Origin: an uncultured Lachnospiraceae bacterium
GTDB lineage: Bacteria; Bacillota; Clostridia; Lachnospirales; Lachnospiraceae
Reading direction: 5' to 3'
Length of the DNA stretch: 64,000 nucleotides
Assembly: GCA_934339365.1 (NCBI GenBank)
Contig: CAKRHW010000002.1
Location: forward strand, 248,001 to 312,000
Position numbers and translations under genes: made by a program. Positions 8,192 through 17,721 of this stretch are shown in pieces; position 1 is the first letter of the stretch; each line of letters opens with the position of its first letter. The notes beneath the pieces were generated by a model. That model was not told the DNA's origin and did not search any database. It worked only from the letters and a program-made list of their open reading frames with translations.

Positions 8192-9778
8192 TTAATGAAT
8201 CCCATATTCTCGTGTAATTGCCTCATATACCTTTAACCCATCCATTGCTGCTGATGTAATGCCTCCTGCATATCCTGCACCTTCCCCACAGGGATAAATT
8301 CCTTTTATATTGCTCATAAAAAATTCATCCCGTACAATCCTTACCGGAGATGATGTTCTGCTTTCAATTCCTGCCAAAATACAGTCTCCTCTGTCAAATC
8401 CTTTAATTTGTGTTCCAAATTGCCGCATTCCTTCTATGAGATCTTTACTCATAAATTCCGGTAATACATTTCTCAGATTCGCCAATTGATACTGTCCTTT
8501 TATTTCTGGTTTTACCTGCTTAAAACATTTGCTTGCTTTATTATCCTGAAAATCCTGAAAAAGCTGTACCGGTATTTTCCCATTTCCTTCTACATAAGCC
8601 TTTTGTTCTAATTCTCTCTGAAAATACATTCCATCTAATGTTTTCTGCCCAAAATCTTCAGGTGTAACCGTAACAATAATTGCACTATTTGCATTGGAAC
8701 TATTTCTGTCATGATAGCTCATTCCATTCACAGCAATTCTATTTTGTTCCGATGAAGCATTTACTACATAACCGCCCGGACACATACAAAAAGAATACAC
8801 TCCCTTCCCATCAGATGACTTTGCTGTTACTTTATAATTTGCAGCTCCAAATGCTTCCGCATACTTTTCTCCATATTGGCTCTTGTTAATCATACTCTGT
8901 GGATGTTGCACACGAACTCCTACTGCAAATGATTTTGCCTGCATTTCGATTCCTTTTTTTTCTAACACTTCAAATGTATCTCTTGCACTGTGTCCAATTG
9001 CCAGCACCGCACAGTCGCATGGAAGAATTTCTTTTGTGTTGATTTCTAATCCTGTCAGACGATTTTTATCCATCTTAAAATCTGTCACTTTTGCATTAAA
9101 AAAAACGGTTCCGCCTAAGCGTTCGATTTCTTTTCTCATATTTTTTATTACTTTCTTCAAAAGATCAGTTCCAATATGTGGTTTACTTTCATATAAAATG
9201 TTTTCAGGAGCTCCAAATTGAACGAACGTTCTTAAAACTTCTGTATTTCTCCCATACTTGTCATTTACTGCTGTATTTAGTTTTCCATCAGAGAAAGTTC
9301 CCGCTCCACCTTCTCCAAACTGTGCATTCGATTCAGGATTTAAAATATTATCTGACCATAGTTTGTCTACTGATTTCGTTCTGCTTTCCATTTCTTCTCC
9401 ACGTTCTAAAATGATCGGACAATAATTTTGCTTTGCGAGAAATAAAGCGCAAAAAAGTCCGGCAGGTCCACTTCCAATGACAACCGGACGGTGTTGTAAT
9501 GATTTCTTTCCGGTTGGTATGTAATCATAGGATTTCTTTTTTACAAGTGAAATATTTCTATCTTTTATTTTTTTCATCACAGCTTCTTCGTTCTTTATAT
9601 GAACATCAACAGAATATACAATCCTAATCTCTTCTTTTTTTCTTGCATCAATTGATTTTCTGCTTATTTCCATCTGAAGAACCTGTGATGAATGTATTTT
9701 CAATCTTTTCAAAACATTCTGAAAAACTTTTTTTTCTTTCTCTTCTGGTTTTAATTTAATCTGATTAATTCGAATCAT
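8192..9778 (-). CDS. NAD(P)/FAD-dependent dehydrogenase (COG2509-type flavoprotein)
   Basis: This 528-residue flavoprotein has an extra domain of about 95 residues ahead of the dinucleotide fold. The FAD motif IGSGPAGLFCALFLA begins at residue 101, followed by a GEGGAGTFSDGKLNT motif and a C-terminal CGEGAGYAGGITSAAMDGL flavin contact. This arrangement matches the large group of uncharacterised FAD-dependent dehydrogenases common in Bacillota and Bacteroidota. Its reaction is unknown. It overlaps the stop of the upstream flavoprotein gene by 4 bases, so the two are translationally coupled and may work together. Confidence 0.88.
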   Translation of the reverse strand: MIRINQIKLKPEEKEKKVFQNVLKRLKIHSSQVLQMEISRKSIDARKKEEIRIVYSVDVHIKNEEAVMKKIKDRNISLVKKKSYDYIPTGKKSLQHRPVVIGSGPAGLFCALFLAKQNYCPIILERGEEMESRTKSVDKLWSDNILNPESNAQFGEGGAGTFSDGKLNTAVNDKYGRNTEVLRTFVQFGAPENILYESKPHIGTDLLKKVIKNMRKEIERLGGTVFFNAKVTDFKMDKNRLTGLEINTKEILPCDCAVLAIGHSARDTFEVLEKKGIEMQAKSFAVGVRVQHPQSMINKSQYGEKYAEAFGAANYKVTAKSSDGKGVYSFCMCPGGYVVNASSEQNRIAVNGMSYHDRNSSNANSAIIVTVTPEDFGQKTLDGMYFQRELEQKAYVEGNGKIPVQLFQDFQDNKASKCFKQVKPEIKGQYQLANLRNVLPEFMSKDLIEGMRQFGTQIKGFDRGDCILAGIESRTSSPVRIVRDEFFMSNIKGIYPCGEGAGYAGGITSAAMDGLKVYEAITREYGIH

Positions 9779-11022
9779 TTTTTCTTTCCTCTTTTATTTT
9801 CTTTTTGTAATAATCCTGCTACATATCCTGATGACCAGGCCCACTGTAGATTATACCCACCACAAATACCATCTACATCTAAAATTTCTCCGGCAACATA
9901 TATCCCAGGATACTTTTTCAATTCTAAAGTTTCAGGTTTTACCTCATCTAATGATAATCCTCCACAGCAAATCTGACTTTGATCATATCCATTTGTGCCA
10001 ATCACATGAAGTTCAAATTGTTTCATCTTAGATATTATTTTTTTTAATGCTCCATTAGAAAACGTCACTGATTCTGTATTTTTTCTTAAATTCAGACTTT
10101 CAAGAATTACCAAAGCAAGTTTCTCATTCAATACTCCTAAAAACTGCTCTGAAATTGTTTTTTTCGGATATCGTTCTATTTTTTTCTCAAATAAAGAGAG
10201 CAGATCCTGAAATGTATAATCTGGCATAAAATCCAGAAGAACCGTTACATCTTTATTCTTTGCCAGAGCCCTTGATGCATAACGACTTATCTGAAAAACC
10301 GGAATTCCTGAAATTCCATAATCTGTTAGTTGAATTTCTCCAGTCTCTTCTGCTATCTTTTTTCCCTGAATTTTCAATTGTATGTGTCCCTGTACACGTA
10401 CCCCTGCAAAATTTTTACAATATTTTTCTTTACATTTTAATGCTGTAAGTGCAGGAAGTGGTGGAACCATTTTACATCCTAATTTTTCAAGTAAAGCATA
10501 ACCACTTCCATCAGATCCTGTTTTAGGATAAGCCTTTGATCCTGTTGCAAGAATAATATCATCAGCATGGTACATTTCTTGCGTTCCGTATATCAAATAC
10601 TGTTTTCCTTTTCTTTTAATTTCTACCACTTTTTCCTGGTAAATTGTTTTTATTCCAATGCATTTACATTCCTCTGTTAAAATCTTTGCAACGGAAGAAG
10701 CCTGCTTTGAATTTGGATAAAGATATCCATCTTTTTCCGTAATAAATAAACCTAAATCTTCAAAAAACTGACATGTTTTTTCAACATCAAATTGCACAAA
10801 GACTTCTTTTAAAAATTTTTTATTTCCATTTTGATAACAGTCTAATGAAAAATAACGATTACTAAGATTGCATTTTCCATTTCCTGTCATCAATATTTTT
10901 TTTCCACTTTGATTCGTACTCTCAAGTATCGTTACCAGGTATCCATTTCGTCTTGCACAAATTGCTGCCACCATTCCTGCTGCTCCGGCTCCGATTACAT
11001 AAACTTGTCTTTTCTGTTCCAT
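9775..11022 (-). CDS. HI0933/YhiN-like NAD(P)/FAD-dependent oxidoreductase
   Basis: The protein begins with the FAD-binding motif VIGAGAAGMVAAI. It also carries the family motif GNGKCNLSN, with MTGNG just before it, and ends with AGEILDVDGICGGYNLQWAWSSG, all diagnostic of the HI0933-like (BaiN/YhiN) flavoproteins. Members have been linked to reduction of bile-acid intermediates, but most have no assigned substrate. I place the start at the ATG at 11022 because AAGGA lies 6 bases upstream. A longer frame opening at 11061 would overlap the previous gene and has no better signal. The product is about 415 residues. The stop overlaps the next flavoprotein gene by 4 bases. Confidence 0.88.
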   Translation of the reverse strand: MEQKRQVYVIGAGAAGMVAAICARRNGYLVTILESTNQSGKKILMTGNGKCNLSNRYFSLDCYQNGNKKFLKEVFVQFDVEKTCQFFEDLGLFITEKDGYLYPNSKQASSVAKILTEECKCIGIKTIYQEKVVEIKRKGKQYLIYGTQEMYHADDIILATGSKAYPKTGSDGSGYALLEKLGCKMVPPLPALTALKCKEKYCKNFAGVRVQGHIQLKIQGKKIAEETGEIQLTDYGISGIPVFQISRYASRALAKNKDVTVLLDFMPDYTFQDLLSLFEKKIERYPKKTISEQFLGVLNEKLALVILESLNLRKNTESVTFSNGALKKIISKMKQFELHVIGTNGYDQSQICCGGLSLDEVKPETLELKKYPGIYVAGEILDVDGICGGYNLQWAWSSGYVAGLLQKENKRGKKK

Positions 11023-11036
11023 GTACATTCCTTTCT

Positions 11037-11651
11037 CTAACTGGTATAACTTTCTAAGCAATAAAACAATTCCTGATTACTCTTAATACATTTTCCTTTT
11101 TTTATTTCTTCCTGATCTTTTTCCGGAATCTGTTCTATATCAATATTCGTTCGTAAATAAACAGATTGTCCATCCGCCTCGTATACAACTATTTTCCCTG
11201 CAACATCCTTTAAATAAAATGGATATTCTTTGTCTTGATAGGTCTGATAACTTTTTCGGACAACAATCTTATCCTTTTCAAACGATACCAATTTATATTC
11301 TAATGTTTTCCTTTCTGAATCCGATAATTGTCTGGTATAACCGTCTAAATAATTTAACAATTCTTCTCTATTCATCCCCATGAATTCAAATGGGGGGAAA
11401 TAACGGTACTCCCTGATGGTATCCTTCGTCATATTATAATCCTGTAAAACAAATACCGTATGAAGATTTACAACATTCTTGTTATCTAATCCTGTTTCAA
11501 TCGCTTTTTCCTGATTTTCTTCCGACTTAGAAGTAACAATATTATCACTTTTCATATTCTTAATCGAATAGGCATAACTTGCAAAATAAATTGTCATAAG
11601 TAAACAGGTAAACCCAAAAATGCAGATAATATAACTAGTTGATTTTTTCAT
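11037..11651 (-). CDS. Membrane-anchored BofC-like protein (uncertain)
   Basis: This 204-residue protein starts with KKSTSYIICIFGFTCLLMTIYFASYAYS, a single membrane anchor or uncleaved signal. The extracytoplasmic part contains a domain with paired tyrosines, FPPFEFMGMNREELLNYL, and ends in QELFYCLESYTS. The shape, length and ending resemble BofC-type proteins of sporulating Clostridia, which modulate SpoIVB signalling from the forespore membrane in Bacillus. I cannot confirm the family by eye, so the name is tentative. The start at 11651 is fixed by GGAGG 5 bases upstream; an earlier in-frame codon at 11681 is less likely. Confidence 0.6.
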   Translation of the reverse strand: MKKSTSYIICIFGFTCLLMTIYFASYAYSIKNMKSDNIVTSKSEENQEKAIETGLDNKNVVNLHTVFVLQDYNMTKDTIREYRYFPPFEFMGMNREELLNYLDGYTRQLSDSERKTLEYKLVSFEKDKIVVRKSYQTYQDKEYPFYLKDVAGKIVVYEADGQSVYLRTNIDIEQIPEKDQEEIKKGKCIKSNQELFYCLESYTS

Positions 11652-11713
11652 AAAAACCTCCTTTTTGTATATTATCTGCACTTTTTTCCTACTTATACCA
11701 ATTCTTTTATTTT

Positions 11714-13363
11714 TTACAAAAGATGTAATTTTTTTGCCAGTTTAATAAGCAAAGTCCCCTTTGGCATGGAAAGCAAAGTTTTCTCATCAATCACATGTAA
11801 TAGTAATAATGATGCAAAATATGAAACAGCAGCAACAATAATTGCAATCGGAGTTACCAGTCGGTTTATATGAATCATCGAATATAATCCATGATATACC
11901 AAAAAGGTAATGATTCCCATGATAACTGCACAAAGGGCAGGCATAAGAAATGTAGATTTAATTTCTTGTGTATAGCCGATATATTTATGAATGGCCCGTT
12001 GATTTAAAATACATACCACAACTGCAAATAAAATGTCTGCAATAACAACTCCATAAATGTCTAATTTAAATACCAATAATAAAACCGGTAATAAAACCAA
12101 ATGGATTCCTAAAGAAATACAGGCATTTACAACAGGTGTCTTCATATGATTAATTCCCTGTAATGCAGAATTTGTAATGGTTGATAGTGAAAATGACATT
12201 ACAGTTAAAATACTAAAAAACATAAGACGTGTTGTTTCTGTAAGCATAGAAGCAGATGGCCACAAAAATAAAATTACCTGTTTTCCTAATATAGTCAGAC
12301 CAACACCACATGGTATTGCAATCAGCATCGTAAAACGTATTGACGAATGAATCTTATTTTTGACATTCTCTTTTTCTCCAAGTGTATAGGAATTTACCAG
12401 ACTCGGAACCATAGAAGCTGCCAAAGAAGAAGCAACTGCAATCGGCACGTTTGTAAGTAAACGGTATTTTCCAGAATAAATTCCCCATACAGATGCACGT
12501 TCCTGCTCCGATATTTTCATAATACGCATAATATTACCATAAATCGCACTGTCAATTAAATTACTGAAATTATAAATAGTAGTACTGATAAGTACCGGAA
12601 CAATTGTCAGTATAATATATTTCATAACTTCGCGGTAGGAAAGAACGGCCTCACTTTTATCTCTTTTTATATTTCTTTTAAAGCTTTTTTGATGAACTTT
12701 AAAAATAAAAATCAAAAAAATCAATGCTGTAGCTGCACCAATGCATGTTCCTAATGTACCTCCCGCAGCAGCATATCCCGGAGCAGAATTTGTTGTTCCA
12801 TATTTTAAATCAACTCCCGCACCTGCACGATATAGAAAATAAGCTGCTACAATACTAACGATTGCATTTGAAATCTGCTCAAAAATCTGAGAGATTGCGG
12901 TAGGAATCATGCTTCCAAGACCTTGGAAATATCCTCTCAATGTTCCTACCACAGACATAATTACCAGTGTTGGAGCTAAAACTTTTAATGCATATGATGC
13001 AGCAGGATATCCCTGGATTTTGGCAAGCATATCAGCTCCAAAATACATAAATACACCTGCAAGCAGACCGGAAATTAATGCAAATACCATTGCTCCTTCA
13101 AAAATTCGCTGCGCATTTTTAAATCGCCTACTGATCATTTGTTCTGACATTAATTTTGAAACTGCCAGCGGAAGACTGCAGGAAGATATCAGCAGCAAAA
13201 TAGAATAAATATCATATGCTGCCGAATAATATCCAATTCCGGAATCTGTTAAAATTCCATTTAACGGAATCCGGTATAAAATTCCTATAATACGTGATAC
13301 AATTCCTGCAATTGCCAGTATACTTCCCTGTATAATAAAATTATTATCTTTCTTTTTCGCCAT
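11714..13363 (-). CDS. MurJ/SpoVB-like polysaccharide (lipid II) flippase
   Basis: This 549-residue integral membrane protein has about 14 hydrophobic segments. It opens with IIQGSILAIAGIVSRIIGILYRIPL, the signature of the MVF/MOP-superfamily proteins YtgP and SpoVB. These flip lipid-linked cell-wall precursors across the membrane; YtgP is a B. subtilis MurJ functional equivalent and SpoVB serves the spore cortex. The length fits YtgP. Which of the two roles it has cannot be decided here. The gene follows cdd by 5 bases and precedes the BofC-like gene, so a cell-wall or spore-wall role is plausible. Confidence 0.82.
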   Translation of the reverse strand: MAKKKDNNFIIQGSILAIAGIVSRIIGILYRIPLNGILTDSGIGYYSAAYDIYSILLLISSCSLPLAVSKLMSEQMISRRFKNAQRIFEGAMVFALISGLLAGVFMYFGADMLAKIQGYPAASYALKVLAPTLVIMSVVGTLRGYFQGLGSMIPTAISQIFEQISNAIVSIVAAYFLYRAGAGVDLKYGTTNSAPGYAAAGGTLGTCIGAATALIFLIFIFKVHQKSFKRNIKRDKSEAVLSYREVMKYIILTIVPVLISTTIYNFSNLIDSAIYGNIMRIMKISEQERASVWGIYSGKYRLLTNVPIAVASSLAASMVPSLVNSYTLGEKENVKNKIHSSIRFTMLIAIPCGVGLTILGKQVILFLWPSASMLTETTRLMFFSILTVMSFSLSTITNSALQGINHMKTPVVNACISLGIHLVLLPVLLLVFKLDIYGVVIADILFAVVVCILNQRAIHKYIGYTQEIKSTFLMPALCAVIMGIITFLVYHGLYSMIHINRLVTPIAIIVAAVSYFASLLLLHVIDEKTLLSMPKGTLLIKLAKKLHLL

Positions 13364-13368
13364 GTCAC

Positions 13369-13761
13369 TTATAACAGAAAGGCATCCGGCAATAAATCTG
13401 CCACATGCTTTTCTAAAATTCCTTTCTTTTTATCATGTAAAATTACAATTCCATCTGGCATAAATTCATATAAAAATTGTCTACAGATTCCGCAAGGAAA
13501 AGTATATTCCTTTTGTTCTGATACAATTGCAATCTTAATAAATTTTCTGCATCCTTCTGATATTCCTTTTGAAACTGCAACCCTTTCCGCGCATATACCT
13601 GCCGGATAAGAACAATTTTCTATATTACATCCACTATAAACCTGTCCATTTTCACCTAATGCGGCAGCACCTACTTTAAACTTAGAATATGGTGCATAGG
13701 CAAATTCGAACGCTTTATACGCCAATGCAATTAGCTGTTCATCTGTCATAATTTTCTCCAT
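13369..13761 (-). CDS. cdd: Cytidine deaminase
   Basis: Cdd deaminates cytidine and deoxycytidine in pyrimidine salvage. The 130-residue protein is the short homotetrameric form. The zinc site is complete: C57 and the catalytic E59 in CAER, and C90 and C93 in PCGIC. The substrate-binding segment KFKVGAAAL with YSGCNIEN is also present. In Bacillus cdd lies with phoH, ybeY, dgkA and era. Here the phoH-ybeY-cdd order is kept but dgkA and era are absent and a DUF3048 gene takes the place between ybeY and cdd. Confidence 0.95.
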   Translation of the reverse strand: MEKIMTDEQLIALAYKAFEFAYAPYSKFKVGAAALGENGQVYSGCNIENCSYPAGICAERVAVSKGISEGCRKFIKIAIVSEQKEYTFPCGICRQFLYEFMPDGIVILHDKKKGILEKHVADLLPDAFLL

Positions 13762-13795
13762 ATCATAAAAATACTTTCATCGTTTCTGACGCAAA

Positions 13796-14908
13796 TTATT
13801 TTGCACTAATTGTCAGTTCCTGATCTTTTGGCATTACACAAATCCAGGTTTTCCCTGCATTTAATGTAAGTTCCTCTCCATCCATATTATAATAGCGGGT
13901 CCGGGTTGTCTCACTTTCTTTTTCCCATTTAATCTTAATTCCTTTTCCTTCAGTAAAGTACATTCCCTCTCCGCTTCCAATAATTGCAAAATTTACACTC
14001 TTCCCATCATCAAATAATGGTGCATCTGCTTTTTCTACAATAATATTTTTACATGTCAGTTGTTTATTCGTTAACTGATCAATATGTTTTGCACCATACT
14101 GATATCTTTGATATAATTTTGTCTTCGAATTATATACAAAATAAGAATGATTTACCGGATAATTCATTTCCACTTTCTTTGCATTCTTTGCCTTTTTTAA
14201 AACAACTGAATTTCCCGGTGTCTCAAAATGCAATACATCTTCAAAATCTTTTTTGTATCTGGTACGATATTTCTTTGATTTGATAGTAGCCTTCATTCCT
14301 TCTGCTGTCGCAAAAATATTATGTGGAGCAGCTATACTGTCATCTTTTATAAATGTTGTATTTGCACTGTCATCCATTGCATTCAGATAATCAACCTTTC
14401 CACTTTCTAAGAAATCTAAAGCATAACTTGATTGTCCCCAGTGTGTATAAAAAGCATCCCATTCGGTTGCCCAATAGGCATAATAAAATCTACAGCTTCG
14501 GACAGATCCGATTCTTTTAGGATATTGTTCAAATAATCCCATTAATCTTGTTATTCCGCCTTCTACCGTTGCCTCATAAATCACACCTGCAGTTCCAATT
14601 CCAGATTGCGGAATTGCATCCTGAATATTGTTAATCATAACTGCTACAGGTCTTGTCGTTGTAAATGACTTATCTACATACTCACCTGTCAAATGACTTC
14701 GTTCTTTTCCTTTATGATTATCTGTCTGCTCCGTTGTTTCTTCTTCTGTGGCCTCTGTGGTCTGCTCCTGTGTTGTTGTCTCTTCGCTTTTTACTTCTTT
14801 TTTTTGCTGTTTCATCACAGCTGCTGTCACCACACCGGCAACTCCCACAACCAATAGAATTAAAATTGCTATTGTCATTTTTTTATGTGCCTTAAATAAT
14901 TCTCGCAT
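13796..14908 (-). CDS. DUF3048 (YerB-like) membrane-anchored protein
   Basis: This 370-residue protein begins with a cytoplasmic KAHKKMT stretch and one membrane segment (IAILILLVVGVAGVVTAAVM, about residues 13-32). A Thr/Glu-rich linker of about 35 residues follows. The outside domain matches DUF3048: VAVMINNIQDAIPQSGIG, then YEATVEGGITRLMGLFEQ and GSVRSCRFYYAYWA. B. subtilis YerB is a lipoprotein of the same family with no firm function; here the anchor is a transmembrane helix because no lipobox Cys is seen. It sits 17 bases from ybeY in the cdd operon. Confidence 0.87.
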   Translation of the reverse strand: MRELFKAHKKMTIAILILLVVGVAGVVTAAVMKQQKKEVKSEETTTQEQTTEATEEETTEQTDNHKGKERSHLTGEYVDKSFTTTRPVAVMINNIQDAIPQSGIGTAGVIYEATVEGGITRLMGLFEQYPKRIGSVRSCRFYYAYWATEWDAFYTHWGQSSYALDFLESGKVDYLNAMDDSANTTFIKDDSIAAPHNIFATAEGMKATIKSKKYRTRYKKDFEDVLHFETPGNSVVLKKAKNAKKVEMNYPVNHSYFVYNSKTKLYQRYQYGAKHIDQLTNKQLTCKNIIVEKADAPLFDDGKSVNFAIIGSGEGMYFTEGKGIKIKWEKESETTRTRYYNMDGEELTLNAGKTWICVMPKDQELTISAK

Positions 14909-14924
14909 TCTTTCCTTTCACTCC

Positions 14925-15413
14925 TTATCTCTGAATTCCTAATTCATCCAGGATCTTTTTCTGTTTTTCCTCCATAATCTTTGCTTCTTCTTCTGTCATA
15001 TGATCATAGCCAAATAAATGTAACATACTATGTGCAATTAAAAAAGCAAACTCTCTTTTTTGACTATGGCCATACTCTTTTGCCTGACTAACTACTTTAT
15101 CTAACGATAACACAATATCTCCAATCATAAATTCACCTGTATCAGGTTCAAAACAATCTTCTGATACATACTCAAAATCACAGGGAGTTTCATATTCAGC
15201 CATTGGGAATGATAACACATCTGTTGCCCTGTCAATCTGCCGCTGTTCTAAATTGATTTTATGAATTTCATCATTGTTTGTTAAAATAACTTCGACCATT
15301 ATTTCATATGGACAATTACATTCTTCTACTGCCTGCGAAACGACTTCTCTAATCACACGTTCCTCATCAAAATCGAATTCCTTGTCATATTCCTTTATTA
15401 TCTCTATATTCAT
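14925..15413 (-). CDS. ybeY: Endoribonuclease YbeY (rRNA maturation)
   Basis: YbeY is a single-strand endoribonuclease involved in 16S rRNA 3' maturation and ribosome quality control. The zinc site is the H-x3-H-x5-H pattern at H128, H132 and H138 in HSMLHLFGYDH. The TDVLSFP segment at 64-70 is also diagnostic. Length (162 residues) is normal. It overlaps phoH by 4 bases, the standard coupling of these two genes in Bacillota. Confidence 0.96.
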   Translation of the reverse strand: MNIEIIKEYDKEFDFDEERVIREVVSQAVEECNCPYEIMVEVILTNNDEIHKINLEQRQIDRATDVLSFPMAEYETPCDFEYVSEDCFEPDTGEFMIGDIVLSLDKVVSQAKEYGHSQKREFAFLIAHSMLHLFGYDHMTEEEAKIMEEKQKKILDELGIQR

Positions 15414-16438
15414 GAATGTTTCTCCCTGTTTTTCACTTTCTTATCTGTTCCCTGTTTTCCTTTTTGGTTTTTATGATTCCCCTGTCTTGCTTCATAGTCT
15501 TCATATGCCTTAACAATCTTTTGAACTAAAGGATGCCTGACAACGTCATTATTATTAAAATGTATAAATGAAATCTCTTCCACAGAAGATAAAACTCTTG
15601 ATGCAACTTCTAGTCCGGATACTGCATTTCTTGGTAAATCCTTCTGTGTTAAATCTCCTGTTACAACAACCTTAGAACCAAATCCGATTCTCGTTAAGAA
15701 CATTTTCATCTGTGCAGGTGTTGTATTTTGTGCTTCATCTAAAATAATAAACGCATTATCTAGTGTCCGGCCTCTCATGTATGCAAGAGGTGCAACCTCT
15801 ATCAAGCCTTTCTCCTGATTATGCAAAAAACTCTCTGCCCCCATAATTTCGTATAAAGCATCATATAGTGGTCTTAAATATGGATCTACTTTGCTTTGTA
15901 AATCTCCAGGAAGAAATCCTAAATTCTCACCGGCTTCAATAGCCGGTCTTGTCATAATAATACGATTTACTTCATTATTTTTAAATGCTTTAATTGCCAT
16001 AGCCATAGCTAAATACGTTTTTCCTGTTCCGGCAGGTCCAATTCCAAAAACAACCATTTTTTTCCGGATATCATCCACATATTTTTTTTGTCCCAATGTC
16101 TTTGGTTTAATCGGTTTCCCATATACCGTTCTGCAGACAATATCTGCATCCATCTCGGCCAATGCATTTTCCTTGTCTTCCATCACAAGAGCCAGAGCAT
16201 AATCCACGTTTTGTTCTGTAATATCATTTCCTTTTTCAGATAATTGAATTAACTGTTCTATCACTCTTCTTGCTCTTGCAACATTCATCTCTCCTCCTAT
16301 AATCTTCATAGAAGAATCTCTAGAAAGAATCGTTACTTTTAAAGTCTTTTCTATTTTTTTAAGATAAGTATCACATGGACCAGAAACATTTTTTTCATGT
16401 TCCATCGGTACATTCATTACATCCTCAATGATGCTCAT
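15410..16438 (-). CDS. PhoH family ATPase
   Basis: This 342-residue protein has an N-terminal KH-like region and a C-terminal PhoH ATPase/helicase domain. The Walker A motif GIGPAGTGKT is at 132-141 and Walker B is the FIILDEAQN segment at about 230, followed by TGDLTQ and a conserved arginine-containing RHPLVQKIV. PhoH proteins are predicted RNA helicases or nucleases that work with YbeY. The gene overlaps both neighbours, yqfD and ybeY, by 4 bases, so all three are probably made together. Confidence 0.94.
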   Translation of the reverse strand: MSIIEDVMNVPMEHEKNVSGPCDTYLKKIEKTLKVTILSRDSSMKIIGGEMNVARARRVIEQLIQLSEKGNDITEQNVDYALALVMEDKENALAEMDADIVCRTVYGKPIKPKTLGQKKYVDDIRKKMVVFGIGPAGTGKTYLAMAMAIKAFKNNEVNRIIMTRPAIEAGENLGFLPGDLQSKVDPYLRPLYDALYEIMGAESFLHNQEKGLIEVAPLAYMRGRTLDNAFIILDEAQNTTPAQMKMFLTRIGFGSKVVVTGDLTQKDLPRNAVSGLEVASRVLSSVEEISFIHFNNNDVVRHPLVQKIVKAYEDYEARQGNHKNQKGKQGTDKKVKNREKHS

Positions 16439-17703
16439 TCACTCTTATCCTCCTTATTTTCACTTGTATCAGTCTCATTTGGAATGGATATTTCATGTTC
16501 CTTTACAATGGATTTTCTACCTTGTATCATTCCAATAGAATGACCCTTTTTACTGTCAACGTTTATTGTAACATTTTTATCTATGATTTGAATACCCTTT
16601 TTTTCTAATTTCTGCAAAAATATCAATAATTTTTTCTTCTCTTCTTCTTTTATTTCTGCTTCAGAATAATACGCATTTTCTTCTTTATACTCTTGATGAG
16701 TTGACTTTCCAAAATGAATGGGGGTTGCTAAATTTCTTAAAAGAATCAGTTGTCTGTTTTCTTTTTTCTCATCCTCTTTTTCTGTTATTTTATCGATTCC
16801 CTTTAATAACAGGGAAGAATTCTTAAATGATATAAAATAATCTGTCCTTTTCGTTCCTGTATAAACTCTTCTTTTGTATTGACGATTCGTTGTGCTTTCA
16901 TATCTATATTTTACAATTGCATTTACATCTGCATCTGCATGTACAAATGCATCTTTTGCATACTCACCCTGTTCATTCATAACTTCTATTTTACTTTGAA
17001 CCAAAAGATCTCCTTTTTTTACTTTTATTCCTTTTTTTGCAATCGGAGTCCCGGCTCTTACAATAATAGAATCTATAATACCAGAATCTGTCGCAACCAA
17101 ATCACATGGATTGGTGTTTGTTTTTTTCTGCTCTAAATTTATTCCTTCTTTTATGTGTATAATTAAACGTGTTCCGGAAATTTCTGCACACACCCATGCA
17201 ATATCATAAAATTTATTTCGAATCATTGTTTCTATTTTTTCACAATCTATTTCCTTCCGGCGCATACCATGGCAGACATGAATAGAATTTAAATATTCTA
17301 TAATTGTCTCTTCCTGATATTTTTCTCCTCCGGCTAAACTAATATCCCATATATAGAGAGTCATAATTTTCAAGATTATAAATCCAATTACCACACCTGC
17401 TAAAAAACCCTTAAAATATTTTAATTTCTTATAACGAAAAGGGAGCCCTCTCTTCTCTACAATTTTTAATTTACATCCACATTTTTTGCATATATCACGT
17501 GTCAAAAAATAATCTTTTGCCAGCAAATAAAATTCAATATATGTTTCAGAAAAAGCAATTTTTCTGATTTCTATTTTTTTTGAAGTACATATATTCAAAA
17601 ATCGCTCAAAAGCACCTCTTTTCTGTTCTTCTAACATTTCATATTTTTTTAAAAGCCTGACTTTTACATATCCTGTCATATAATATTCAAAATTTCCCCG
17701 CAC
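16435..17703 (-). CDS. yqfD: Sporulation protein YqfD
   Basis: YqfD is a mother-cell sporulation membrane protein needed for efficient sporulation in Bacillus; its biochemical role is unknown. The 422-residue protein has one clear membrane segment (FKGFLAGVVIGFIILKIMTLYIW, about residues 93-115), after a cytoplasmic part with a CKKCGCK cysteine cluster. The FtsQ/POTRA-like extracytoplasmic region contains EETIIEYLNS and FYDIAWVCAEISGTRLIIHIKEG. A charged tail ends the protein. It follows yqfC directly, as in other endospore formers, and overlaps phoH by 4 bases. Confidence 0.92.
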   Translation of the reverse strand: MRGNFEYYMTGYVKVRLLKKYEMLEEQKRGAFERFLNICTSKKIEIRKIAFSETYIEFYLLAKDYFLTRDICKKCGCKLKIVEKRGLPFRYKKLKYFKGFLAGVVIGFIILKIMTLYIWDISLAGGEKYQEETIIEYLNSIHVCHGMRRKEIDCEKIETMIRNKFYDIAWVCAEISGTRLIIHIKEGINLEQKKTNTNPCDLVATDSGIIDSIIVRAGTPIAKKGIKVKKGDLLVQSKIEVMNEQGEYAKDAFVHADADVNAIVKYRYESTTNRQYKRRVYTGTKRTDYFISFKNSSLLLKGIDKITEKEDEKKENRQLILLRNLATPIHFGKSTHQEYKEENAYYSEAEIKEEEKKKLLIFLQKLEKKGIQIIDKNVTINVDSKKGHSIGMIQGRKSIVKEHEISIPNETDTSENKEDKSE

Positions 17704-17721
17704 TTCATTCTTCCTTTTCTT

